From assembly GCF_021495345.1 (NCBI RefSeq), contig NZ_CP099397.1, forward strand, positions 930,001 through 994,000: a stretch of 64,000 nt of DNA, in the 5' to 3' direction. The notes under the pieces are model-generated. The model saw nothing but the letters and a program-made list of their open reading frames with translations. It searched no databases and was not told the DNA's origin. This DNA comes from Pseudomonas hydrolytica (GTDB lineage: Bacteria; Pseudomonadota; Gammaproteobacteria; Pseudomonadales; Pseudomonadaceae). This document shows positions 8,682-18,348 of the stretch, piece after piece (within the stretch, counting starts at the first letter, position 1; every line of letters starts with the position of its first letter). Made by a program: the position numbers and the translations under genes.

Positions 8682-8712
8682 TTGACCTTGCCATGGTGGC
8701 AAGCTTGAGACT
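8682..8712 (+). promoter_or_regulatory. CueR/MerR-type promoter-operator of copZ
   Basis: -35 TTGACC (8682-8687), a 19-base spacer and -10 GAGACT (8707-8712). The dyad ACCTTGCC...GGCAAGCT spans 8685-8705. The left half is almost identical to the copA operator at 8184-8214, so both promoters should answer to the same regulator. Confidence 0.75.
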
Positions 8713-8746
8713 GGCTGCAGGCAAATCAACCTCAAGGAGTTGGCAG

Positions 8747-8944
8747 ATGCAGATTTTCAAGGTGAGTGGCATGTCCTGCGGGCACTGCGTGCGGGCCATC
8801 GGCGAAGCGATCAGGGCGCTGGATGCGGCGGCCGAAGTACAGGTCGAGCTGGCGAGCGGTGAAGTGCGGGTGGCCAGCCGGCTGAGTCAGGAGCAGTTGC
8901 TGGCGGCGATTCGCGAAGAGGGCTACGAGGCGCAGCCAGCCTGA
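8747..8944 (+). CDS. copZ: copper chaperone CopZ (heavy-metal-associated domain)
   Basis: A 65-residue single HMA domain (beta-alpha-beta-beta-alpha-beta) with the Cu(I)-binding motif GMSCGHC near residues 8-14. Such proteins buffer cytoplasmic copper and hand it to CopA. The ATG at 8747 is chosen because AAGGAG (8734-8739) sits 7 bases upstream and the domain begins directly at MQIFKVSGM; the longer frame starting at 8693 would run through the CueR-type promoter. It is monocistronic, followed by a hairpin and the convergent tetR-type gene. Confidence 0.93.
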   Translation: MQIFKVSGMSCGHCVRAIGEAIRALDAAAEVQVELASGEVRVASRLSQEQLLAAIREEGYEAQPA

Positions 8945-8958
8945 GCACCCTTCGGCCC

Positions 8959-8983
8959 GGAGCCCTGCCGAGCGCAGGGCTCC
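8959..8983. terminator. bidirectional hairpin terminator between copZ and the TetR gene
   Basis: The arms GGAGCCCTGC (8959-8968) and GCAGGGCTCC (8974-8983) are a perfect 10-bp stem with a 5-base loop between convergent genes. There is no long T run. Confidence 0.6.
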
Positions 8984-8992
8984 ATGGCGATG

Positions 8993-9613
8993 CTATGTCC
9001 AGGCTGTCAGCAGCCCCCTGAAGCAGCTGTCGACCATTGCCGGGGTGTCGAGCTGCGGATCGAACAGATTGGGGTCGCGCAGCCAGTCGCTGAACAGGCC
9101 GACGATCAGCGCATGCAGGGTGCGCGCCGCCAGGCGAGGGGTGATGCCCGGCTGCAGCAGGGGCTGCACCGCCTCCTGGGCGAACTGGCGTTCGCACAGG
9201 TCGATGAACTGATTGATGAAGGCTTCGTGACGCTCCTCGGCTTCACGCAGCTCTTCGGTGAACTCGCAGCGCCGCAACAGGATGGTGAAGATGCGCCGGC
9301 GTTGCTCGTCCTGCACCAGGTTGGCCATGGCCTCGACGCACAGATCGCGCAGCATCTGCAGAGAGACAAGGCTGTCGGCCGCCTCCAGCTGCTCGGCCAG
9401 CGGCTCCAGCGGCAGGCGCACCTGGTTGAGCATTTCGTGAAACAGGTGCGCCTTGTTCTGAAAGTGCCAGTAGATGGCGCCGCGCGTCACGCCGGCGCGT
9501 CGTGCCAGCTGCTCCAGGCTGGTATGGGCCACCCCCTGTTCGAGAAACAACTGCTCCGCTGCGGCGAGGATGGCGCAGCGGGTTTTCTCCGCATCTTCTT
9601 TGGTTCTACGCAT
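8993..9613 (-). CDS. TetR/AcrR-family efflux repressor, NalD/TtgR-like
   Basis: 206 residues. The N-terminal helix-turn-helix (HTSLEQLARRAGVTRGAIYW, about residues 33-52) closely resembles NalD, TtgR and AcrR, repressors of RND multidrug pumps that release DNA when they bind drugs. The ATG at 9613 is chosen because MRRTKEDAEKTR is the normal family start; the longer frame to 9736 would overlap the opposite gene's promoter. It diverges from the RND pump at 9752-14046, its likely target, with 138 bases between. In PAO1, as I recall, nalD is also next to copZ and an MFS gene. No clear operator dyad was found in the intergenic region. Confidence 0.88.
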   Translation of the reverse strand: MRRTKEDAEKTRCAILAAAEQLFLEQGVAHTSLEQLARRAGVTRGAIYWHFQNKAHLFHEMLNQVRLPLEPLAEQLEAADSLVSLQMLRDLCVEAMANLVQDEQRRRIFTILLRRCEFTEELREAEERHEAFINQFIDLCERQFAQEAVQPLLQPGITPRLAARTLHALIVGLFSDWLRDPNLFDPQLDTPAMVDSCFRGLLTAWT

Positions 9614-9751
9614 GGCGCTCCGGTTAATTGAAGCTAGGCTTTTTTTGGTGCCGAGTGTACCGATTTTACCCTGCCAGCTGGTGGCGCAGCGTGACCGTCC
9701 GGTCCGTTGCGCCTCTTCTGCAGTGCGTGTCGCCAAGGAGAGGAGTTCCCC

Positions 9752-10903
9752 ATGCCGCTCGTTCGTCTGCTGCGTTGCTGCCTGCCCTTCAATCTAGCTC
9801 TGTTGTCGTCGGTTGCACTGGCTGCCGATGCGCCGCCAGCCGCGGTGACGGTGGAGCGCGTGGTGGCCGGCGAATTGCCGATCGTGCTGGAGTACCCGGC
9901 CCGCACCACGGGCTATCGCGAGGTGCAGGTACGCGCGCAGGTCGGCGGCATCCTGCAGGAACGCACCTATCAGGAAGGCAGCCGGGTGCAGAAGGATCAG
10001 GTGCTGTTTCGCATCGACCCGCGCCCCTACGAGGCCGCCCTGGCTCGTGCCAAGGGCGCGCTGGCGCAGGAGCAGGCGCGTTTCCGACAGACCGACCGCG
10101 ACCTCAAGCGCATCCGTGAACTGCAGAAGAAGGGCTTCGCCAGCGAGAGCGAGCTGGACAATGCGGTGTCCAACTTCGAGCAGAGCAAGGCCAATATCGA
10201 GGCGGCCCAGGCCGAGGTGCAGTCGCGCCAGATCGACCTCGACTACACCACGGTGAAGGCGCCGATCACCGGCATCACCAGCAAGGAGAGCGTCTCCGAA
10301 GGCAGCCTGATCGTCGCTGGCGACCCCAGTGCCAGCCTGCTTACGCAGATCACCCAGCTCGACCCGATCTTCGTCAATTTCGCCTATCCGGATGCCGAGG
10401 CCGAACGCCTGCGGCGCGAGCTGTCCGAGGGCAGCCTGGTGCCGCCGGCCAGCGGCAAGCTCAGTGTGGAGGTGCACTTCGGCGACGGTTCGGCCTATCC
10501 GGTGCCCGGCGAGGTGGACTTCACCGACAGCCTGATCGATCGCGGTACGGGCACCGTCAGTGCCCGCGGCGTGGTGCCCAACCCCGATCAGAAGCTGCTG
10601 CCGGGGCAGTTCGTGCGCGTCAAGGTCAAGGGGCTGACGCGCCCGCAGGCCATCACTGTGCCCGAGCGGGCCGTGGCTCAGGGGCCGCGCGGCACCTTCG
10701 TCTACGTCGTCGACGATCAGGGCATCGCGCGCATGCGCCAGGTCGCCACGGGCGATACATCGGGCGGGCGCTGGCTGCTTCTGTCCGGGGTCAGCGATGG
10801 TGAGCGGGTGATTGTCGATGGCCTGGCCAAGGTGCGTCCGGACAGCCCGGTGCAGGTCGAGGAGGCGAAGGCGGCCACGGCCCAGACCCCGGCTCAGGAG
10901 TAA
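9752..10903 (+). CDS. RND efflux pump periplasmic adaptor (membrane fusion protein)
   Basis: 383 residues. A cleavable signal peptide ends in SSVALA (no lipobox, unlike MexA), followed by a lipoyl half ([19 protein letters not shown]), an alpha-hairpin (about residues 95-165), the second lipoyl half ([13 protein letters not shown]) and beta-barrel/membrane-proximal domains ([13 protein letters not shown]). It bridges the inner-membrane pump to an outer-membrane channel. The start at 9752 has AAGGAGAGGAG just upstream; the frame from 9707 begins in the promoter region. The pump gene follows after 5 bases. The closest named families are MexA/MexE/MexV-type adaptors; the exact orthologue is not resolved. 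Confidence 0.92.
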   Translation: MPLVRLLRCCLPFNLALLSSVALAADAPPAAVTVERVVAGELPIVLEYPARTTGYREVQVRAQVGGILQERTYQEGSRVQKDQVLFRIDPRPYEAALARAKGALAQEQARFRQTDRDLKRIRELQKKGFASESELDNAVSNFEQSKANIEAAQAEVQSRQIDLDYTTVKAPITGITSKESVSEGSLIVAGDPSASLLTQITQLDPIFVNFAYPDAEAERLRRELSEGSLVPPASGKLSVEVHFGDGSAYPVPGEVDFTDSLIDRGTGTVSARGVVPNPDQKLLPGQFVRVKVKGLTRPQAITVPERAVAQGPRGTFVYVVDDQGIARMRQVATGDTSGGRWLLLSGVSDGERVIVDGLAKVRPDSPVQVEEAKAATAQTPAQE

Positions 10904-10908
10904 CGGCC

Positions 10909-13900
10909 ATGATCTCGCGCTTCTTCATCGATCGCCCGGTATTCGCCACCGTCATCTCCATCGTCATCGTGCTGGCGGGCCTGGCCGCCATGCGCGCGCT
11001 GCCCATCGCCCAGTACCCGGAAATCCTGCCGCCTCAGGTCTCGGTTTCGGCCGCTTATCCCGGCGCCAGTTCGCAGGTGATCGCCGAGACCGTGGCGGCG
11101 CCGCTGGAGCAGGCGATCAATGGCGTCGAGGACATGATCTACCAGCTGTCCAACTCGTCCAGCAGCGGGGCGATGAGCCTGACGGTTTATTTCGAGGTGG
11201 GTACCGACCCCGATCAGGCCACCATCAACGTCAACAACAAGGTGCAGGCGGCGCTGGCCAAGCTGCCCGAGGAGGTGCGCCGCCAGGGCGTGAAGGTGGA
11301 GAAGAAGTCCTCCGACATTCTCCAGGTGATCACCCTCTACTCGCCGGATGACTCGCGTGACCCGATCTTCATCAGCAACTACGCCCTGATCAACGTCATC
11401 GACGAGCTCAAGCGCCTGCCCGGCGTGGGCGATGCCAGCCAGTTCGGCTCCAAGGACTATTCCATGCGCATCTGGCTGCGCCCGGACAAGCTGGCGCAGT
11501 ACAACCTCACGCCCACCGATGTGGTGAACGCCATCCGCGAGCAGAACTCGCAGTTCGCCGCCGGCAGCTTCGGCCAGCAGCCGCTCAAGGAGCCGCAGGA
11601 CTTCACCTACACGGTCACCACCCAGGGCCGCTTCACCGATCCCAAGGAGTTCGAGAACGTCATCCTGCGCACCGATGCCACCGGCGCCAGCCTGCTGCTC
11701 AAGGACGTGGCCCGGGTCGAACTGGGGGCGCAGGACTACTCGCTGGTCACCACCCTGAACGGCCAGCAGAACGCCGCCTTCGGCATCTACCTGCAGCCCG
11801 GCGCCAACGCCCTGGACACCGCCGAAGCAGTGCAGCGCACCATGGAGCGCCTGAGTAAGCGCTTTCCCGAGGGCATCGCCTACAAGATTCCCTACGACAC
11901 CACCAAGTTCGTCCAGGTCTCCATCGAGGAGGTAATCCACACCTTCTTCGAGGCGCTGGTGCTGGTGGTGCTGGTGGTATTCATCTTCCTGCAGAACTGG
12001 CGCGCCACGCTGATTCCGGTGCTGGCCATTCCGGTGTCGCTGGTCGGCACCTTCGCCGGGATGTACATGCTGGGTTTTTCCATCAACCTGCTGACCCTGT
12101 TCGGCATGGTGCTGGCCATCGGCATCGTGGTGGACGACGCCATCGTGGTGATCGAAAACGTCGAGCGGGTGATGCGCACCCAGGGGCTCGGCCCGCGTGA
12201 GGCGTCGATCAAGGCGATGGAGGAGGTCACCGGGCCGATCATCGCCATCGTCCTGGTGCTCTGCGCGGTGTTCGTGCCGGTGGGGTTCCTCGGTGGCCTG
12301 GCCGGGCAGATGTACAAGCAGTTCGCGATCACCATCGCGGTGTCGGTGGTGATTTCCGGGATCGTCGCCCTGACCCTTTCGCCCGCACTCTGCGCCCTGT
12401 TGCTCAAGCCCGGCCATCATGAGCCGGCGGCGCCCTTCCGCGCCTTCAACCGCTTCTTCGACAAGGCCACCGAGGGCTACGGCGCCGGGGTGCGCTTCTT
12501 CCTCAAGCGCTCGCTGGTCGGCCTGCTGCTGTTCGGCGGCATGATCGCGCTGATCATGCTGCTATTCGCACGGGTGCCCGGCTCGCTGGTGCCCGACGAG
12601 GATCAGGGCTACGTGATCAACGCCTACTACCTGCCGCCGGCCGCCTCGCTCAATCGCACCGAGGCGCTGAGCAGTGCGGTGAGCCAGCAGTTGATGGAGC
12701 ACCCGGCGGTGGAGGATGTGGTGACCTTCGCCGGTTTCGACGTGCTCACCTTCGGCGTGCGCAGCAACGCCGGGGTGTCCTTCGTGCCACTGAAGGACTG
12801 GAGCGAGCGACGCACGCCGGAGCTCGATGCGCGCAACCTGACCCACGAGTTCATGGGCATGGGCGCCGCGCAGAAGGACGGCCTGGTGCTGTCGTTCAAC
12901 CCGCCGCCGATCACCGGCATGAGCACCACTGGCGGCTTCGAATCCTACATTCAGGATCGTTCCGGTGGCAGCGTCGAGCAGCTCGGCGAGAAGGTGCAGG
13001 CCTTCGTCCAGGCTGCCAGCCAGCGTCCCGAACTGGCCGGCGTGCAGAGCACCTTCAGCGCCAACGTGCCGCAGTACTACATCGACCTGGATCGCACCAA
13101 GACCCGCGCGCTCGGCGTGAGCGTCAGCGACGTGTTCACCGCCATGCAGGCCACCTTCGGCAGTTACTACGTCAACGACTTCACCCTCTTCGGGCGTACC
13201 TGGCAGGTCAGCCTGCAGTCCGAATCGGAGTTCCGCCGCAAACCGGAGGATCTGGGCCAGGTCTACGTCCGTTCCAGCACCGGCGATCTGGTGCCGCTGT
13301 CGACCCTGCTGCGGGTGCGGCGCATCCTCGGGCCGGATTCCTATGACCGTTTCAACGTCTATCCCTCGGCCAAGGTACTCGGCGGCCCGGCGCCCGGCTA
13401 CAGCTCGGGGCAGGCGCTGGCGGCCATGCAGGCGGTGGCCGACGAGGTGCTCGGCGAGGACTACAGCCTGGGCTGGATCGGCTCGGCCTATCAGGAACTG
13501 GCGACTCAGGGCTCGGGCGCCCAGGCCTTCGTCTTCGGCCTGATCCTGGTGTTCCTGATCCTGGCGGCGCAGTACGAGCGCTGGACGCTGCCGCTGGCGG
13601 TGGTCACTGCGGTGCCCTTCGCGGTGTTCGGGGCGATTCTCGCGGTGTGGCTGCGCGGCATCCAGAACGATGTGTACTTCCAGGTCGGCCTGGTCACCCT
13701 GATCGGTCTGGCGGCGAAGAACGCCATCCTCATCGTCGAGTTCGCCGTGCTGCTGCGCGCCGAAGGCAAGGGTATCTTCGACTCGGCGCTGGAGGCGGCC
13801 AAGCTGCGTTTCCGCCCGATCGTCATGACCTCGCTGGCGTTCATCCTCGGTTGCGTGCCGCTGGCAATCAGCTCCGGGGCCGGCTCGGCCAGCCGCCACT

Positions 13901-14046
13901 CCATCGGCACCGGGGTGATCGGCGGCATGCTCGCGGCCACATTGCTGGCCACCTTCCTCATTCCCATGTTCTACCTGCTGGTGGAGACCGGGGCGCAGCG
14001 CCTGAGTCGTCGCGGCAAGGCGCAGGTGGGAGACGAGGCGCATTGA
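10909..14046 (+). CDS. RND multidrug efflux transporter, HAE1 family
   Basis: A 1045-residue proton-driven inner-membrane exporter of the AcrB/MexB type. It opens with the family N-terminus [17 protein letters not shown]. The transmembrane segment with the proton-relay pair [16 protein letters not shown] is present, as are the second-half motif [14 protein letters not shown] and two large periplasmic loops. Length is normal. It is cotranscribed with the adaptor. No outer-membrane factor gene follows, so it should borrow an OprM-like channel, as reported for MexVW and MexXY in P. aeruginosa. Regulation is presumably by the divergent TetR protein. Confidence 0.95.
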   Translation: MISRFFIDRPVFATVISIVIVLAGLAAMRALPIAQYPEILPPQVSVSAAYPGASSQVIAETVAAPLEQAINGVEDMIYQLSNSSSSGAMSLTVYFEVGTDPDQATINVNNKVQAALAKLPEEVRRQGVKVEKKSSDILQVITLYSPDDSRDPIFISNYALINVIDELKRLPGVGDASQFGSKDYSMRIWLRPDKLAQYNLTPTDVVNAIREQNSQFAAGSFGQQPLKEPQDFTYTVTTQGRFTDPKEFENVILRTDATGASLLLKDVARVELGAQDYSLVTTLNGQQNAAFGIYLQPGANALDTAEAVQRTMERLSKRFPEGIAYKIPYDTTKFVQVSIEEVIHTFFEALVLVVLVVFIFLQNWRATLIPVLAIPVSLVGTFAGMYMLGFSINLLTLFGMVLAIGIVVDDAIVVIENVERVMRTQGLGPREASIKAMEEVTGPIIAIVLVLCAVFVPVGFLGGLAGQMYKQFAITIAVSVVISGIVALTLSPALCALLLKPGHHEPAAPFRAFNRFFDKATEGYGAGVRFFLKRSLVGLLLFGGMIALIMLLFARVPGSLVPDEDQGYVINAYYLPPAASLNRTEALSSAVSQQLMEHPAVEDVVTFAGFDVLTFGVRSNAGVSFVPLKDWSERRTPELDARNLTHEFMGMGAAQKDGLVLSFNPPPITGMSTTGGFESYIQDRSGGSVEQLGEKVQAFVQAASQRPELAGVQSTFSANVPQYYIDLDRTKTRALGVSVSDVFTAMQATFGSYYVNDFTLFGRTWQVSLQSESEFRRKPEDLGQVYVRSSTGDLVPLSTLLRVRRILGPDSYDRFNVYPSAKVLGGPAPGYSSGQALAAMQAVADEVLGEDYSLGWIGSAYQELATQGSGAQAFVFGLILVFLILAAQYERWTLPLAVVTAVPFAVFGAILAVWLRGIQNDVYFQVGLVTLIGLAAKNAILIVEFAVLLRAEGKGIFDSALEAAKLRFRPIVMTSLAFILGCVPLAISSGAGSASRHSIGTGVIGGMLAATLLATFLIPMFYLLVETGAQRLSRRGKAQVGDEAH

Positions 14047-14138
14047 GACATGGCGGGCCGCTATCTGGCGGCCCGGCCTTCCGTCGAGCGTGCGGTCGGT
14101 GAGATGATTAGTCGGCTAACAAATAGCCCGGAACGCTC

Positions 14139-15308
14139 ATGAACCTCCGCACGCTTCTGATTCTCGGCGCGCTCTGCGCCTTCGGCCCGCTGGCCATTGA
14201 TTTCTACCTGCCAAGTTTCCCCACCCTGGCGCAGCAGTTCGCCACCGACGTCGAGCATGTGCAGCTGTCGCTGGCGGCCTACTTCGTCGGCATCGCCATC
14301 GGTCAGCTGTTCTACGGCCCGCTGGCGGATCGCTACGGCCGGCGCGTGCCGCTGCTGGCGGGGGTGGCGCTGTTCACCGTGGCCTCGCTGGCCTGCGCCC
14401 TGGCGCCGAGCCTGGAATGGCTGATCGGGGCGCGCTTCGTGCAGGCCCTGGGCGGCTGCGCCGGCATGGTCATTACCCGCGCAGTGGTGCGCGACCTGTG
14501 CGATCCGCTGGCTTCGGCCAAGGTGTTCTCGCAACTGGTGCTGGTGATGGGCCTGGCGCCTATCCTCGCGCCGCTGGGTGGTGGTCTGCTGCTGAAAACC
14601 CTCGGCTGGCCCTGGATCTTCCACAGCCTGGCGATCTTCTCCGGCCTGTGCCTGCTGGCCGTGCTGCTGTGGCTGCCGGAAACCCGTCCGCAGCATCTGC
14701 AGCCCGCGCCCCTGAGCGGCGCCTTCGGCCAGTACCGGGCCCTGCTCGGCAATGCACCGTTCATGGGTTACAGCCTGGCCGGTGGTGTGGCCATGGCCGG
14801 GATGTTCGCCTACATCGCCGGCTCGCCTTTCGTCTTCATCGAGCTGTACGGCGTGCCGGCCGAGCATTACGGCTGGTTGTTCGGCAGCAACGCGGCGGGC
14901 TTCGTGCTCATGGCGCAGGTCAATGCGCGTCTGGTGCTGCGCGGCGGCCCGGCGCTGTGGCTGCGGCGCATGGTGCTGGTGTATCTGGCCAGCGGCCTGT
15001 GCCTGCTGGCGCTGGCGTTGTGGCAGCCGGCGCAGCTGTGGCCGCTGCTGATCCCACTGTTCGTCTGCGTGGCCAGCCTGGGCTGCGTGCTGCCCAATGC
15101 CACGGCGTGTGCCATGGCCGGGCAGGGCCGGCATGCCGGCAGCGCATCGGGTCTGCTGGGTAGCATGCAGTTCAGCGTGGCGGCCAGCGCCTCGGCACTG
15201 GTGGCCTTCCTGCATGATGGCTCGGCCATGCCGATGGCCCTGGTGATCGCCCTGTGTGGCGGCGTCGCCTGTGCTTTCGCCTGCTGGAGCAAGCGCTTCG
15301 TGGTCTGA
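14139..15308 (+). CDS. Bcr/CflA-family MFS multidrug exporter
   Basis: 389 residues with about 12 transmembrane helices. The Bcr/CflA (DHA1) signature is visible: an early DFYLPSFPTLAQQF, the loop 2-3 motif GPLADRYGRRVPLL, and RDLCDP after helix 4. The family exports drugs such as bicyclomycin, chloramphenicol and sulphonamides; the substrate here is unknown. It begins 92 bases after the RND gene and could be read through from it or have its own promoter. It converges with the metallopeptidase gene, with only 9 bases between the stops. Confidence 0.92.
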   Translation: MNLRTLLILGALCAFGPLAIDFYLPSFPTLAQQFATDVEHVQLSLAAYFVGIAIGQLFYGPLADRYGRRVPLLAGVALFTVASLACALAPSLEWLIGARFVQALGGCAGMVITRAVVRDLCDPLASAKVFSQLVLVMGLAPILAPLGGGLLLKTLGWPWIFHSLAIFSGLCLLAVLLWLPETRPQHLQPAPLSGAFGQYRALLGNAPFMGYSLAGGVAMAGMFAYIAGSPFVFIELYGVPAEHYGWLFGSNAAGFVLMAQVNARLVLRGGPALWLRRMVLVYLASGLCLLALALWQPAQLWPLLIPLFVCVASLGCVLPNATACAMAGQGRHAGSASGLLGSMQFSVAASASALVAFLHDGSAMPMALVIALCGGVACAFACWSKRFVV

Positions 15309-15317
15309 TACGGCGCG

Positions 15318-16178
15318 TTACAGGCGGGCTGCCTTGAAGGTGTCGCAGCGTCCCGGCTGGCCCGTCTCGAAGCCGGTGCTGAACCAGCGCACGCGTTGCT
15401 CCGAGGTGCCGTGGGTGAAGGCATCCGGTACCACCTGGCCTTGCGTGCGCTTCTGCAGGCGGTCGTCGCCGATGGCGCTGGCGGCATTCAGCGCCTCTTC
15501 CAGATCGCCGGGTTCGAGCCAGTCGTGGCGGCGCTGGGCATGGTGGGCCCAGACGCCGGCCAGGCAGTCGGCCTGCAGTTCCTGACGCACCAGCAGGCCG
15601 CCGTCGCCCTCGACCCGCTCGCCGCGCTGGCGAGCCGCGTGAACCCTGGCCGAGACGCCGAGCAGGGTCTGCACATGGTGGCCGACCTCATGCGCGATCA
15701 CGTAGGCCCGGGCGAAGTCGCCGGCGGCGGCGAAGCGCTGCTCCATCTCGCGAAAGAAGGTCATGTCGAGGTAGACCCGCTGATCGCCCGGGCAGTAGAA
15801 GGGGCCGACCGCCGAGCTGGCGAAGCCGCAGGCCGAGTTCACGCCGCCGGAAAACAGCACCAGCTGCGGGTCGCGATACTGCTGGCCGGCGCTTTGGAAC
15901 AGCTCGCGCCAGGTGTCTTCAGTGTCGCCGAGAATGGCGCGGACGAACTCGCGCTGCTGGTCATTGGCGGCCGGTACGCCACCTGACGGGCCGACCTGGG
16001 ACTGGGTGGCCTGGTCGGCGATCTGGCCGAGAATCTGCAGCGGGTCCTGGCCCATCATCAGGCTGACGATGACCACCAGGGCGACGCCGCCCAGGCTCAG
16101 GCCGCCGCCCACGCGTCTGCCGGTGCGGCCACGGGCATCCACCACGTTGTCGCTGCGTCTGCCGCGTTGCCAGCGCAT
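15318..16178 (-). CDS. ypfJ: neutral zinc metallopeptidase, YpfJ family
   Basis: 286 residues with one N-terminal membrane helix (about residues 27-42, GLSLGGVALVVIVSLMM) and a zincin domain containing HEVGHHVQ near residue 164. This is the PF04228 family (YpfJ), of unknown physiological substrate. Conserved surroundings such as GSAFCPGDQ-like spacing (here YCPGDQRVYLD) and QELQADCLAGVWAHH, which supplies the third ligand region, are present. The basic cytoplasmic N-terminus (MRWQRGRRSDNV) is typical. It appears monocistronic; the downstream partner is convergent. Confidence 0.92.
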   Translation of the reverse strand: MRWQRGRRSDNVVDARGRTGRRVGGGLSLGGVALVVIVSLMMGQDPLQILGQIADQATQSQVGPSGGVPAANDQQREFVRAILGDTEDTWRELFQSAGQQYRDPQLVLFSGGVNSACGFASSAVGPFYCPGDQRVYLDMTFFREMEQRFAAAGDFARAYVIAHEVGHHVQTLLGVSARVHAARQRGERVEGDGGLLVRQELQADCLAGVWAHHAQRRHDWLEPGDLEEALNAASAIGDDRLQKRTQGQVVPDAFTHGTSEQRVRWFSTGFETGQPGRCDTFKAARL

Positions 16179-16215
16179 CGTTCGCTCCCCTGATCGGTCG
16201 TTGCGGTAGGTGCGG

Positions 16216-16650
16216 TCAGTTGCCCGGATAGTCGCTCAGCACGACATCCTGGCGTTGGTTGTCCAGGCCGATCACCTGGTAGGCATCGACACGGTCGCCG
16301 TACTCCATGCCGGGCGAGCCCATGGGCATGCCGGGCACGGCAGCACCGATCAGGTCGACGCGCTTACGCAGCTTGAGAATGTCGGCGGCCGGTACATGGC
16401 CTTCGACGAACTTGCCGTCGATCACCCCGGTGTGACAGGACGCCAGACGTGGCGGGACGCCGAGCCGCTGCTTAACCGCGCTCATGTCGGCCTCGACATG
16501 GTCGTTGACGGTGAAGCCGTTGTCCTGCAGATGATCGATCCAGGCCTTGCAGCAGCCGCAGTTGGCGTCGCGATGCACGTCGATGGTCAGGGCTTCGCCG
16601 GCCTGGGCCAGGCTGGTGAAGAGAAAGAGGGCGAGCAGTGAACGGCGCAT
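16216..16650 (-). CDS. DUF411 domain protein, exported, metal-binding CxCC
   Basis: 144 residues with a signal peptide (MRRSLLALFLFTSLAQA). The mature domain has the DUF411 hallmark DANCGCCKAW, then CHTGVIDGKFVEGHVPAADI and a C-terminal GDRVDAYQV. DUF411 proteins are periplasmic and often linked to copper handling. The start at 16650 is chosen for its GGAG ribosome site and clean signal peptide; the longer frame to 16941 would overlap the divergent gene. No copper operator was seen upstream. Confidence 0.88.
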   Translation of the reverse strand: MRRSLLALFLFTSLAQAGEALTIDVHRDANCGCCKAWIDHLQDNGFTVNDHVEADMSAVKQRLGVPPRLASCHTGVIDGKFVEGHVPAADILKLRKRVDLIGAAVPGMPMGSPGMEYGDRVDAYQVIGLDNQRQDVVLSDYPGN

Positions 16651-16779
16651 GGCAAGGCTCCAGGGAAAACGAATGCCCAGCATAGCGCCGGCTGTGGCAT
16701 GGCCCAAGCCATTGCGACTATGCGTCGCGACCGACGGCGGCCTATGCTGCGTGCATCCTTGGCTACCGGGAACCCGTCG

Positions 16780-17163
16780 ATGCTGCTTGCACGAATCGTC
16801 CTGCTGATCCAGATCGCTGCCTTGGTCGGCTTGGGGCTGGCCTATTTCATCCGCCCCGAAGAAATGACCAGCCTCAGCGGCGCGCTGCTGATGAGCAACG
16901 CCGCGGTGACCGAAGTCCGGGCCTACTACGGAGGGCTGCAACTGGGGCTGGCGGCCTACCTGGCGATGGCGCTGATGCGCCAGGACCTGCTGCGTCCGGC
17001 CTTGATCCTGCTGGTGCTGCTGTACAGCGTGCTGGCGCTGGCGCGCATTGCCGGGCTGTGGCTCGATGGCGGCACGCAGCAGACCTTCAACCTCTACGCG
17101 CTGCTGCTCGAGGTGGTCTCGGCCGGCCTGGCCTGGTGGGCGTTGCGCGGCTTGTCACGCTGA
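16780..17163 (+). CDS. DUF4345-like small integral membrane protein
   Basis: 127 residues with four predicted transmembrane helices. The pattern RPEEMTSLSGALLMSNAAVT then RAYYGGLQLGLA after the first helix is typical of DUF4345-type membrane proteins of unknown function. The ATG at 16780 is chosen because the upstream in-frame codons (from 16699) are Arg-rich and overlap the promoter region of the divergent DUF411 gene. It stands alone, followed by a strong palindrome and the convergent trmA. Confidence 0.8.
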   Translation: MLLARIVLLIQIAALVGLGLAYFIRPEEMTSLSGALLMSNAAVTEVRAYYGGLQLGLAAYLAMALMRQDLLRPALILLVLLYSVLALARIAGLWLDGGTQQTFNLYALLLEVVSAGLAWWALRGLSR

Positions 17164-17164
17164 A

Positions 17165-17193
17165 CCGTAGCCCGGATTGCATCCGGGCTACGG
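17165..17193. repeat. REP-like palindrome (CCCGGAT family)
   Basis: A perfect 13-bp inverted repeat: CCGTAGCCCGGAT (17165-17177), loop TGC, ATCCGGGCTACGG (17181-17193), between convergent genes. Related copies lie at about 20452 and 43996-44047. It may also act as a bidirectional terminator. Confidence 0.85.
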
Positions 17194-17201
17194 CAGGTGC
17201 T

Positions 17202-18290
17202 TCAGCGCCGTTCCAGCAATACACCCGCTTCCATATGGTGGGTGTAGGGGAACTGGTCGAACAGGGCGCAGCGCGTCACCTGGTGGGTGTCGCTCAGCTG
17301 GGCGATGTTGGCGGCCAGGGTCTCGGGGTTGCAGGAGATGTACAGGATGCGCTCGAAGCGCCGGGTCAGCTCGCAGGTGTCCGGGTCCATCCCGGCGCGC
17401 GGCGGGTCGACGAAGACGCTGCCGAAGTCGTAGCTTTTCAGGTCGATGCCGGCCAGGCGGCGGAACGGGCGCACCTCGTTCAGCGCCTGGGTCAGCTCCT
17501 CGGCGGACAGGCGCACCAGCTCGACGTTGTTCACGCCGTTGTCAGCCAGGTTGGCCAGGGCGGCGTTCACCGAGGTCTTGCTGATTTCGGTGGCCAGCAC
17601 GCGCCGCGCGCGGGTGGCCAGCGGCAGGGTGAAGTTGCCGTTGCCGCAATACAGCTCCAGCAGGTCGTCATCGCGTTCGCCTAGAGCCTCATACGCCCAG
17701 CCCAGCATCTTCTCGCACACCGCGCCGTTGGGCTGGGTGAAGGCACCTTCCGGCTGGCGATAGCGGAAGCGGCGCCCGGCCACGGTGAGTTCCTCTTCCA
17801 CGTAATCGCGGCCGATCACCAGGCGCTGGCCACGCGAGCGGCCGACCAGGCAGACGTTCAGCTCGCTGGCCAGTTTTTCCGCCGCGGCCTGCCAGGCCTC
17901 GTCCAGCGGGCGATGGTAGGCCAGGGTGATCAGCGCGTCGCCAGCCAGGGTAGTGAGAAATTCCACCTGGAACAGCTTGAACGACAGCGCCTCGCTGGCC
18001 TGCCAGGCGGCGCGCAGGCGCGGCATCAGCTCGTTGATGCGCAGGCTGGCGATGGGGAAGTCGTCGAGCAGGATCGGCGTGTGCTTGTCGCCCGGCGCGA
18101 ACATCGCGTAGTGGCGCTGGCCGTCTTCACGCCACAGGCGGAACTCGGCGCGCAGGCGGTAGTGCTCGCGCGGCGAATCGAACACCTCGGGCTCGGGCGC
18201 GGCGAAGGGGGCCAGCAGCTCGATCAGGCGCTGCTTCTTCTCGGCGAGCTGGGCGTCGTAGGTGGCGGGGTCGAATACGGGGGCACTCAT
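17202..18290 (-). CDS. trmA: tRNA (uracil-5-)-methyltransferase TrmA
   Basis: 362 residues, the normal length. TrmA makes 5-methyluridine at position 54 of tRNA with S-adenosylmethionine. The methyltransferase core is clear: [14 protein letters not shown] (SAM site), [10 protein letters not shown], and the nucleophile Cys in [10 protein letters not shown] (about residue 321). The N-terminal part with [15 protein letters not shown] is specific to TrmA rather than RlmC/RlmD, and the N-terminal TRAM and iron-sulphur motifs of those relatives are absent. It appears monocistronic, with the permease gene downstream in the same direction after a hairpin. Confidence 0.96.
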   Translation of the reverse strand: MSAPVFDPATYDAQLAEKKQRLIELLAPFAAPEPEVFDSPREHYRLRAEFRLWREDGQRHYAMFAPGDKHTPILLDDFPIASLRINELMPRLRAAWQASEALSFKLFQVEFLTTLAGDALITLAYHRPLDEAWQAAAEKLASELNVCLVGRSRGQRLVIGRDYVEEELTVAGRRFRYRQPEGAFTQPNGAVCEKMLGWAYEALGERDDDLLELYCGNGNFTLPLATRARRVLATEISKTSVNAALANLADNGVNNVELVRLSAEELTQALNEVRPFRRLAGIDLKSYDFGSVFVDPPRAGMDPDTCELTRRFERILYISCNPETLAANIAQLSDTHQVTRCALFDQFPYTHHMEAGVLLERR

Positions 18291-18308
18291 GGCAACACTC
18301 TAAAGCGG

Positions 18309-18336
18309 CGACGACCGGCTGGGCGGCCGGTCGTCG
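18309..18336 (-). terminator. hairpin downstream of the purine permease gene
   Basis: The arms CGACGACCGGC (18309-18319) and GCCGGTCGTCG (18326-18336) form an 11-bp perfect stem between the permease stop and the trmA start region. Only a weak T tract follows. Confidence 0.55.
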
Positions 18337-18348
18337 GTGGGAGGAGGG

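Noticed and set aside
10894..12420. 508-residue minus-strand frame
   Set aside because: Antisense to the RND pump; compositionally biased with His and Gln, no domain.
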